Of a stretch of 42,726 nt of DNA, positions 37,300-42,726 are shown one piece after another. Numbering within the stretch: position 1 is the stretch's first letter; each line of letters begins with the position of its first letter. The position numbers and the translations under genes were made by a program. The notes beneath the pieces are model-generated. The model was not told the origin of the DNA. It saw only the letters and a list, made by a program, of their open reading frames with translations, and made no database searches. This DNA comes from a virus, in IMG/VR virus record IMGVR_UViG_3300022723_000049, positions 1 to 42,726 of that record; one strand, 5' to 3'.

Positions 37300-37328
37300 T
37301 TTACGCGGGAAAATTACTGGATTATACT
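37300..37328 (+). promoter_or_regulatory. Promoter P5 for the right-hand operon
   Basis: TTTACG, a 17-base spacer and TATACT, followed by GAGGAGGA and the ATG at 37371. It would drive the overlapping gene chain from 37371 rightwards. Confidence 0.65.
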
Positions 37329-37370
37329 GGCTTCGCACAACACGCAGTGAGCACAGTGAGGAGGACAGTA

Positions 37371-38204
37371 ATGGGCGTGGATGCGAATCTCTATCTCGGG
37401 GTCCGTGACAAGTTCAAGGACCGTATCACCGACGACGCCATGCTTCGGCTCGGTTGGGCCTTGGGTGAGCGGTTCGGGTACGACTCGTTCTTCATGACGG
37501 AGGAGGCGAAGTTCATCACGATCAGCCACGTGGGCGTGGAGGAGGTGACGGACCCGACAGACCAGGAGGAGGTCGAGTACGTGAAGCAGATGAAGGGCTT
37601 CGCTGAGACCTGGGAGTACCGCCTCAACATCAACGGTCGCTGGTGGTCAGAGGACTACGCGCGTGGGCCCATGCTCCGCTACTGCGACATGATGGACTTC
37701 ATCCTGCTGTTCACCACACAGAACGAGTTTTGGGACCCAAGCCGCAAGGACATCTTCTTCACTGAGTCGCGCTTCGTCATCGGTTACGGCAACGACTACG
37801 ACGAGGAGCCGGTGAGCCACATCATCAATAGCCACCAGGAGGTCAACAGCTGGCGAGTTCGCTACTACATGCACGGCCGGTACTCTTATACGAACGGCAT
37901 GCAGCTCTTCAAGGAGCTCAGGGGCAACGTCAACCAGGACCACGTCGGCTGCAAGCGGTGCGTCCGGCCTCCGGTCGACACCGGTGGGATGGGTGGCTTG
38001 GCGATCTACTCGTGTATGGCGTGCGGGGCGAAGTTCGCGGCGGGGCTGATGAACGGCCAGCGAGTGTGCCATCAGGTTTCCAACAACTGGTTCGGCCGCA
38101 CAAACGAGGGGCTGGTACCCAACGAGCACTTCGAGGCCATCCACCCCGACTACCGCACCGTGCCACTCTGGACGGATGCCATGAACAAGGAGCTGAAATC
38201 ATGA
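37371..38204 (+). CDS. Unknown protein with C-terminal zinc-ribbon-like cysteines
   Basis: A 277-residue protein, first of the right-hand operon, with GTGAGGAGGAC ahead of the ATG. The N-terminal 170 residues are alpha/beta with many aromatics (MGVDANLYLGVRDKFKDRIT, WEYRLNINGRWWSEDYARGP). Two cysteine pairs at about 202-225 (GCKRC ... SCMACG) look like a zinc ribbon. I recognise no enzyme motif. It overlaps the next gene by four bases. Confidence 0.65.
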   Translation: MGVDANLYLGVRDKFKDRITDDAMLRLGWALGERFGYDSFFMTEEAKFITISHVGVEEVTDPTDQEEVEYVKQMKGFAETWEYRLNINGRWWSEDYARGPMLRYCDMMDFILLFTTQNEFWDPSRKDIFFTESRFVIGYGNDYDEEPVSHIINSHQEVNSWRVRYYMHGRYSYTNGMQLFKELRGNVNQDHVGCKRCVRPPVDTGGMGGLAIYSCMACGAKFAAGLMNGQRVCHQVSNNWFGRTNEGLVPNEHFEAIHPDYRTVPLWTDAMNKELKS

Positions 38205-38662
38205 CGGCAATCGACTACTCAGGTGAGCTGATGGAAATCTCACAGGAGCTGGACACCTTCATGTCCAAGCTCATCGACAAGTCGGTGCACAATGGCGGTG
38301 TGCCGATGGAGGTGTTCATGTGTCTCATCGCGGCCAAGACCCAGCACCTGTGGGAGTACACCAGGGAGGTATCAGGCGAGGACGGTCAGGTGCTCGACCT
38401 CATGTACGCGTCGATGTACAACCTCACCCGGCCTGACGGCCCTAACAAAACCAACGTGCTTTTCGCCCTGACCGAGATGCTGGAGCGGGTCAAGGACGGC
38501 TACGACGAGGAGGGCGCCAAGTTGGCGGGGCGGGCACTCGCGCTCATGAAGCAACTCGACGACAAGAACCTCACTGACGCCGAGCACGGACGGATCACCG
38601 ACGAACTCACGCAAACGCTGCAGCGCATGCAGCTTCAGGACTACACACCACAAGGAGACTGA
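38201..38662 (+). CDS. Helical protein, unknown
   Basis: A 153-residue almost fully helical protein overlapping the previous stop (ATGA). It reads MTAIDYSGELMEISQELDTF, SKLIDKSVHNGGVPMEVFM, then VLDLMYASMYNLTRPDGPNK and a final helix pair. No family is recognised. It is tightly co-translated with its neighbours. Confidence 0.6.
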   Translation: MTAIDYSGELMEISQELDTFMSKLIDKSVHNGGVPMEVFMCLIAAKTQHLWEYTREVSGEDGQVLDLMYASMYNLTRPDGPNKTNVLFALTEMLERVKDGYDEEGAKLAGRALALMKQLDDKNLTDAEHGRITDELTQTLQRMQLQDYTPQGD

Positions 38663-38663
38663 G

Positions 38664-38981
38664 ATGGGACGGATCGTTTACAAGTACGACATCATGCGGA
38701 CGCCCCCGCAAGGGGAGCGCCAGCTGGTCGACGAGTTCACCATTGAGCTGCCACACGGGGCCGAGCCCCTGGCCACCATGGTTCAGAACGAGGTGCCCAA
38801 GCTCTGGGTGCTGCACGTCGACAACCCAGCCGCGCCCAAGCAGGCGCGTCACTTCCGCGTGTTCGGGACGGGGCACCCGATCCCCGACCAGGACGACATG
38901 CGGCTCACCCACATCGGCACGTTCCAGCTGCAGGGCGGTCGGTTCGTCTACCACCTGTTCGAAGAAGGAGCACCGGCATGA
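38664..38981 (+). CDS. DUF7352-like small phage protein
   Basis: A 105-residue beta-type protein with the pattern typical of this phage family: RIVYKYDI at the start, then FTIELPHGAEPLATMVQNEV, PKLWVLHVDN, and FRVFGTGHPIPDQDDMRLTH with IGTFQLQGGRFVYHLFE at the end. The 'GTGHPI' and 'IGTFQ' boxes are the family hallmarks. The function is unknown. It has AAGGAGACTGAG before the ATG. Confidence 0.75.
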   Translation: MGRIVYKYDIMRTPPQGERQLVDEFTIELPHGAEPLATMVQNEVPKLWVLHVDNPAAPKQARHFRVFGTGHPIPDQDDMRLTHIGTFQLQGGRFVYHLFEEGAPA

Positions 38982-39469
38982 CCGACGAAATCAGGGTCTT
39001 CGACCCGCGGCAGATGGGGTACGCGCCCGAGGCGATCCGCAAGAACGAGAACCAGGCGACCGGTGACGCCGAGCTGTGGTTGGAGCTGCGGGTCGTTGGC
39101 GGTACCACCACGGCCGAGGAGGCAGGCAAGCTCAAGGGCATGTTCTTCTTCCTGCCTAACAAGCAGGAGCTCTTCGTGTTTGAGTCGGTCCTGGCGCCGC
39201 AGGGCCAAGTGGCCGCGTTCCGCGTGAAGTTGCGCCACGCCGAGCCCGAAGAGGCAGAGCGGTACTGGAACCACGTGCGCAGCCAGCGTGAGGACGAGGC
39301 AGAGCGCGGCGAGGGCCAGATCAATCGGCAGGAGGAGCTGCAGCACGCCCTCCAGCAGCTCTACGGGCTAGGCAGCCTGCTCATCCGGTCCGCTGAGATG
39401 ATGCAGGAACTGGTGTCCGAGAACGAGGAGCTCGCCGCCCAACTGGCTAGGCTGCAACAGGAGCACTGA
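38978..39469 (+). CDS. Unknown protein with C-terminal coiled coil
   Basis: A 163-residue protein overlapping the previous stop by four bases. The first 90 residues are mixed (EIRVFDPRQMGYAPEAIRKN, GMFFFLPNKQELFVFESVLA). From about 95 to the end a long charged coiled coil follows (RQEELQHALQQLYGLGSLLI, ENEELAAQLARLQQEH). It is probably oligomeric. No family is recognised. Confidence 0.6.
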   Translation: MTDEIRVFDPRQMGYAPEAIRKNENQATGDAELWLELRVVGGTTTAEEAGKLKGMFFFLPNKQELFVFESVLAPQGQVAAFRVKLRHAEPEEAERYWNHVRSQREDEAERGEGQINRQEELQHALQQLYGLGSLLIRSAEMMQELVSENEELAAQLARLQQEH

Positions 39470-39470
39470 C

Positions 39471-39662
39471 ATGGGTGAGGACTGGGTAGACATCGTGTTC
39501 GACGGGCCGCCTGGCTAAGAGGGTCCCAGGTTCGTCGAGGCGGAGGACATGTACGGTAACTCCGTGAAGATCGGCGAGTGGGTCTTCGAGAACAACTACT
39601 GGCGGCTCAGGATCGTGCCGTCAAGGTTCCAGCAGGTGCTGGCCGAGGCGGTGCCCAAATGA
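39471..39662 (+). pseudogene. Small conserved phage gene interrupted by in-frame TAA
   Basis: The 64-codon frame reads MGEDWVDIVFDGPPG, then TAA at 39516-39518, then EGPRFVEAEDMYGNSVKIGE and WVFENNYWRLRIVPSR to a TGA at 39660. The two parts together match a common short phage protein whose DIVFDGPPG-PEG-RFVEVED core normally has proline where the stop lies. The rest stays in frame and overlaps the next ATG, so the break is recent, read through, or reinitiated (ATG at 39549). TAA is a normal stop elsewhere here. Confidence 0.7.
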
Positions 39663-39970
39663 TCGATGAGGTGCCTGACCACCCCTGGGTCTTCATGGAC
39701 ATCGATGATGACGGTGCCATTGAGGTGTCGAACCACCCGGACTGGCCGTCCAGGGTCTACGCCATCATCACGACTGTTGAGGTGTTCAACCGATACATGC
39801 AGTCGCTGGACCCAGGTACCCGCATCTACCGTGCCAGGTCGGTACACCCAGATGTGGTCAAGCACTACTCGTCGTTTCCGCAGGTAAAGACCATCGTCAA
39901 CTGGTTGCACTCGATCGAGACGACCGAGGCGCTGCTGAAACGGATGAAGGAGCACAGACGTGACGACTGA
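39659..39970 (+). CDS. Small acidic protein, unknown
   Basis: The start is the ATG at 39659, overlapping the stop of the interrupted gene (ATGA); the product has 103 residues. It reads MIDEVPDHPWVFMDIDDDGA, with a central ITTVEVFNRYMQSLDPGT and a C-terminal helix of basic residues. A longer frame upstream is a shadow of the interrupted gene. No family is recognised. Confidence 0.6.
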   Translation: MIDEVPDHPWVFMDIDDDGAIEVSNHPDWPSRVYAIITTVEVFNRYMQSLDPGTRIYRARSVHPDVVKHYSSFPQVKTIVNWLHSIETTEALLKRMKEHRRDD

Positions 39971-40250
39971 GAAAACGCGTCGCAAAGCCATGTTTGCGTT
40001 GGAGGCTGTGTATCCGCAGGGAGACCCTGCAGAGCGTCTGCAGGCTGTGATACGTGAGTTGGTCGACTGCATCGAGGAATTGGAGCACCGTGCGTTGTTG
40101 GCAAAAGGCAAGCTGGATGTGCACAGGGCCGAGTATGCCAAGCTCGATGACGCAATAAAGGCGTGGGAGCGAAAGTGCGCTAACCTGAAGCGGGAGCACG
40201 ACGAGGCGCGGAAGGAAGTGATGAGACTCAAGCTCAAGGAGCAAAGCTGA
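39960..40250 (+). CDS. Coiled-coil protein, unknown
   Basis: A 96-residue protein starting at GTG 39960, overlapping the previous gene by 11 bases. It is entirely helical and strongly charged (KAMFALEAVYPQGDPAERLQ, ECIEEL-like start, then AIKAWERKCANLKREHDEAR), a clear coiled coil. It overlaps the next ATG by one base. No family is recognised. Confidence 0.6.
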   Translation: MTTEKTRRKAMFALEAVYPQGDPAERLQAVIRELVDCIEELEHRALLAKGKLDVHRAEYAKLDDAIKAWERKCANLKREHDEARKEVMRLKLKEQS

Positions 40251-40381
40251 TGGCGTTGACGACCGTGCTCTGTGTGGCGTTGGTGCTCGAAATCATGGGT
40301 TACGTGCCCACGCCAGAGCAAAAGGTGTTGCTGGGCATGGCGGCGGTCTACGGCGCAATGTGGGACTGGATAAAGAGGTAG
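40250..40381 (+). CDS. 43-residue membrane protein
   Basis: A short frame overlapping the previous stop (TGATG). Two hydrophobic stretches, LTTVLCVALVLEIMGYV and VLLGMAAVYGAMWDWI, are separated by PTPEQ, giving a possible two-helix hairpin. The tight overlap supports translation. The role is unknown. Confidence 0.55.
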   Translation: MALTTVLCVALVLEIMGYVPTPEQKVLLGMAAVYGAMWDWIKR

Positions 40382-40383
40382 CC

Positions 40384-40575
40384 ATGAACGTTGACTACGG
40401 TTGTGACCACTGTCGGTTGGAGAACCAGCTCTGCTGCTCGGCATGCGGCGGTCCAGAGGGGTTGTACTGCACCCGTCCAGCCGGGCACAGCGGTGACCAC
40501 GTGGACTGCGGCATCTCTGAGGACGAGCACCCGATGAGCCGGTGGTCCCAAGATCAAGGAGACGACGATGCCTAA
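40384..40575 (+). CDS. Small cysteine/histidine-rich protein (zinc-binding candidate)
   Basis: A 63-residue protein two bases after the previous stop. It carries GCDHC, CCSACG, GLYCTRPAGHSGDHVDCG: at least seven cysteines and three histidines, enough for two zinc sites. The GHSGDH pattern is seen in many short phage and actinobacterial zinc proteins. No specific family is named. Confidence 0.65.
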   Translation: MNVDYGCDHCRLENQLCCSACGGPEGLYCTRPAGHSGDHVDCGISEDEHPMSRWSQDQGDDDA

Positions 40576-40972
40576 GAAACCAGCGCCCAGGCCGCTGCAC
40601 CAGCTGCGCATCAACCGCATCCGGCCTGACAAGGTGTACCGGAACGTGACGCTGGTGGCACGTACGTTTCGTGGGGTCATCTTCATGACCGAGCACGGTG
40701 GTCTCTATTGGGACGGGGCCGAGACCAGGGTTGACCCGTACCTGATTCGTAACCGCTCAGTCATTCAGGCGTTGCGAGCCCTTGGGGCGTGCACCCACGA
40801 ATCGGCGGAGGCAGCGCTTGAGAAGCTCGATCGCCGTGAGAACAAGCGTCGCAAGCAGGACCAGGCTTGTCAGCTGATTGACGCCGCCGACAATTTGGGT
40901 CTGGAGCTCAGTGACGAGCAAACGAAGCGGTTGAACGCCTGGGTGGACATGGTGGTCGACGACGGTGGGTGA
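40568..40972 (+). CDS. Basic protein, possibly nucleic-acid binding
   Basis: A 134-residue protein overlapping the previous stop by eight bases. The N-terminus is very basic and proline rich (PKKPAPRPLHQLRINRIRP), followed by a strand-rich part (FRGVIFMTEHGGLYWDG) and helices with a further basic patch (RRENKRRKQDQAC). Nucleic-acid binding is plausible. No family is recognised. Confidence 0.55.
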   Translation: MPKKPAPRPLHQLRINRIRPDKVYRNVTLVARTFRGVIFMTEHGGLYWDGAETRVDPYLIRNRSVIQALRALGACTHESAEAALEKLDRRENKRRKQDQACQLIDAADNLGLELSDEQTKRLNAWVDMVVDDGG

Positions 40973-41016
40973 CACACGCCCTCGATGGGGTGAGGAATCA
41001 GTGCAGGAGGCTATCC

Positions 41017-41322
41017 ATGAGCGATGAGAAGGGGCCGGAGAGGATACGTGCATGGGGTCATTCTGGAGATAGTGCCCCGATCAGAGGTTTTGTGTGCCCT
41101 GGTGAACGTCGCTATGACGAATGCGGCGGCGTCGAGTTCACCCGCACCGACCTTGCTGCCCTGCCAGACGATCTGCGAGAAGACTTGCGCACCGAACTGG
41201 AAACTCAGGCTGGTGAAGGCCGTGGCACAACCCACTGGGAGGGCTGCGAGAGATCCCACCCCTGGTGCAGAGTGAATCAGCTGCTGCGGCGTCTCGCCCG
41301 CCACCACGGAGTAGAGCAATGA
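41017..41322 (+). CDS. Small protein, unknown
   Basis: I chose the ATG at 41017, behind GCAGGAGGC, not the longer upstream extension. The 101-residue product reads MSDEKGPERIRAWGHSGDSA, then CPGERRYDECGGVEFTRTDL, with cysteines near CERSHPWCR and a basic helical end. It overlaps the next gene by four bases. The cysteine pattern may form a zinc site. Confidence 0.6.
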   Translation: MSDEKGPERIRAWGHSGDSAPIRGFVCPGERRYDECGGVEFTRTDLAALPDDLREDLRTELETQAGEGRGTTHWEGCERSHPWCRVNQLLRRLARHHGVEQ

Positions 41323-41786
41323 GTGACATCGGGCGATGCGAAGGATGCATGAAGCGACGCAGGCTGTTCGCCGGGCTATGCAGCGAGTGTGAGGCTGACG
41401 AGGACGCGATTGCACAGGCGGACAGCAGCACGAGCACGCCGGAGGATACAGCCATGACTGACAAAGACCCGGAATGGTCGGAAGTTCCAAAGGCCGCATG
41501 GGACGAGACGGGGCAGCCTATCTATGTATATGGCTATGGTACGGATAGCGGCAGATATGTGCTTTCGGCTGTAGCTGAATGCGGTGACGTGTATATACAA
41601 CGCAAACTTTTCCTTGCCATGAGAAAAGAACGCGACGCCGCCCAGCGGGAACTGGCAGAGGCGAGGGAGATGCTAAAACAGTCGGTATGCCCTCTATGCG
41701 ACAACAAAGGCAGTGTGGGATACAAGATGCCCTGCGGCTGGTGTGATCGCCGTGCAGCCCTATCCGGGGAGAAAGACGATGTATAG
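41319..41786 (+). CDS. Protein with two zinc knuckles
   Basis: A 155-residue protein overlapping the previous stop (ATGA). The N-terminus has CEGCMKRRRLFAGLCSEC, one C4 knuckle. An acidic linker, a central alpha/beta part (IYVYGYGTDSGRYVLSAVAE) and a coiled segment follow. The C-terminus has CPLCDNKGSVGYKMPCGWC, a second C4 knuckle of zinc-ribbon type. It may be two small proteins fused: the middle MTDKDPEWSEV would be a natural start. Confidence 0.65.
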   Translation: MSDIGRCEGCMKRRRLFAGLCSECEADEDAIAQADSSTSTPEDTAMTDKDPEWSEVPKAAWDETGQPIYVYGYGTDSGRYVLSAVAECGDVYIQRKLFLAMRKERDAAQRELAEAREMLKQSVCPLCDNKGSVGYKMPCGWCDRRAALSGEKDDV

Positions 41787-41844
41787 AGTAGCCGTAGCCC
41801 CTGACTCTCTGGTAAGCACGGTAGAGCGCAGATACACGTACTAA
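41779..41844 (+). CDS. Possible 21-residue peptide
   Basis: Frame MYRVAVAPDSLVSTVERRYT plus one residue overlaps the previous stop, with GGGGAGAAAG a few bases ahead. It may be a real coupled peptide or chance. No domain is recognised. Confidence 0.3.
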   Translation: MYRVAVAPDSLVSTVERRYTY

Positions 41845-41854
41845 GCACCGCCGA

Positions 41855-41883
41855 TGTACAAAATGGTGCCATTGCAGTAGGAT
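41855..41883 (+). promoter_or_regulatory. Promoter P6
   Basis: TGTACA, a 17-base spacer and TAGGAT. The -35 hexamer is the same as in the early cassette promoters. The ATG of the next gene follows nine bases after the -10, so the leader is very short. Confidence 0.55.
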
Positions 41884-41891
41884 AATCGACC

Positions 41892-42182
41892 ATGAACATC
41901 GACCTGCAGCTCCTGGCCACGGCCGCCACGATCGTCATCGCTTTCGTCGGTGTGCTTTTGGCCGTCTACCTCTACCACCGGTCGCCGGCCAAGGCGATGC
42001 GTAGAGCCAGGTTGGACTACGGCTGGCAGGTCTGTCGGCAGCTTGCGCTCGAGGTACGGCAGGGACAACGCACCTTTCACGAGGCAGACCTGATCCTGGA
42101 CCAGGTGCTGACTGACATGGTCGATGACAGCCTCACTGTGAGAGACATGCAAGAGCGGCTGAAGGAGGCCTTACGACGATGA
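41892..42182 (+). CDS. Membrane-anchored small protein
   Basis: A 96-residue protein. Residues 8-27 form one membrane helix (TAATIVIAFVGVLLAVYLYH) and the rest is soluble, helical and charged (DYGWQVCRQLALEVRQGQRT, FHEADLILDQVLTDMV). It overlaps the DUF3310 gene by four bases. A cytoplasmic-facing membrane-anchored role is inferred from the layout. Confidence 0.6.
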   Translation: MNIDLQLLATAATIVIAFVGVLLAVYLYHRSPAKAMRRARLDYGWQVCRQLALEVRQGQRTFHEADLILDQVLTDMVDDSLTVRDMQERLKEALRR

Positions 42183-42649
42183 ACGCACTTGACGAGCAGG
42201 TGGGCGGCACCCACTACAAAAATAACGCCATTCAGCCCCTCCAGTACGTCATGGCCAACGCCATGGGGTTCTGCGAGGCCAACATCATCAAGTACATCAC
42301 CCGGTACAAGCACAAGGGTGGTGTGCAGGACCTCGAGAAGGTCAGGCACTACGTGCAGCTGCACCAGGAGACGGTCAGCACGGAGCCGGAGGTGTTCAAG
42401 GAGCTGCGCATTTTGTTTCAGACTAGAAGTCTGCTGCCGATCAGCCCGTGGGACTACTGCGAGGCGAACGCCATCGAGGATGAACGGGTACGCTCGATCA
42501 TCGTCATGGTCAGCTACTGGCGGTCAGAGCATTACCACGGCGATGGTCCCGTAAAGGTTGTGCTGAGCGCCGTCGACGAGCTCATTACCGAGCAGCGCGA
42601 GCTGGAGCTCCAGGACCACGACCGTGAACAAACTCAGGACCGGAGGTAG
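42179..42649 (+). CDS. DUF3310 family protein
   Basis: A 156-residue protein with the DUF3310 signature in the first 65 residues: EQVGGTHYKNNAIQPLQYVM, ANAMGFCEANIIKYITRYKH, KGGVQDLEKVRHYVQLH. DUF3310 is widespread in phages and may have a nucleotide-related fold, but its reaction is not settled. The second half is extended and helical with many acidic residues. Confidence 0.85.
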   Translation: MNALDEQVGGTHYKNNAIQPLQYVMANAMGFCEANIIKYITRYKHKGGVQDLEKVRHYVQLHQETVSTEPEVFKELRILFQTRSLLPISPWDYCEANAIEDERVRSIIVMVSYWRSEHYHGDGPVKVVLSAVDELITEQRELELQDHDREQTQDRR

Positions 42650-42651
42650 CC

Positions 42652-42726
42652 ATGGGCGAACGCGTCAAGCTTGGTAAGCTTACCATCTATCGGAACGTCT
42701 TCCGCGAGGAGGTTGACTTCGAGACG
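42652..42726 (+). CDS. Unknown protein, N-terminal fragment
   Basis: The first 25 codons only: MGERVKLGKLTIYRNVFREE VDFET, with GGAGGTAGC ahead of the ATG. The gene runs past the right edge, so nothing can be said of its function. It continues the right-hand operon. Confidence 0.5.
   Translation, partial: MGERVKLGKLTIYRNVFREEVDFET

Noticed and set aside
39516-39518. Stop-codon reassignment (TAA read as an amino acid)
   Set aside because: Confident genes such as the major capsid and tail-tip genes end in TAA, so general reassignment does not fit.

Overview
The window is part of a tailed double-stranded DNA phage genome, a siphovirus judging by its tape measure, tail tube, frameshifted tail chaperone pair and long-tail genes. 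Both ends cut through genes, so the genome is larger than the window. The host is probably a GC-rich Gram-negative bacterium, because several phage genes encode lipoproteins or exported proteins that make sense only with an outer membrane and periplasm. The tail-tip proteins resemble the phiJL001 Gp84 / gene-transfer-agent type found in phages of marine proteobacteria. I found no integrase, repressor, CRISPR array or insertion sequence, and no endolysin or DNA polymerase inside the window.

Positions 1-26170, minus strand, form the late region and read leftwards. The order is large terminase, portal, several small virion proteins, two proteins with signal peptides (one with nineteen 20-residue repeats), a BppU-like protein, a DnaT-like connector, a Mu F-like minor head protein, a small membrane protein plus lipoprotein pair, an XkdF-like protease split over two genes, scaffold, decoration protein, major capsid, connector and neck proteins, tail terminator, tail tube, tail chaperones G and GT joined by a -1 frameshift, tape measure, and tail-tip proteins. 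Two near-identical promoter-like elements (GTTTCACT-N15-GTAGGATC) lie upstream of the terminase and of the membrane protein/protease/capsid block. They look like phage late promoters.

Positions 26171-26357 are a divergent control region. From 26358 to 32078 the plus strand carries small early-type genes: a DUF2786 protein, individually promoted cassettes for short unknown proteins, a stand-alone DnaA domain IV protein, a HAD-fold protein and an outer-membrane-type lipoprotein. At least three cassettes share an almost identical promoter (TGTACA-16-TAGAAT type), and two of the three sit behind a hairpin.

Positions 32232-37043 return to the minus strand. They hold a TOPRIM/SF3 primase-helicase, an AT-rich region with repeated TGCCTCT units that could be a replication origin, a small-terminase-like protein far from the large subunit, a tRNA-like RNA, a zinc-metalloprotease-like protein, a lipoprotein and a two-helix membrane protein. 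From 37371 to the end the plus strand carries a tightly overlapping operon of small phage proteins (DUF7352-like, DUF3310 and zinc-ribbon proteins). One of these genes is interrupted by an in-frame TAA. All family names come from reading motifs by eye; no database search was run.
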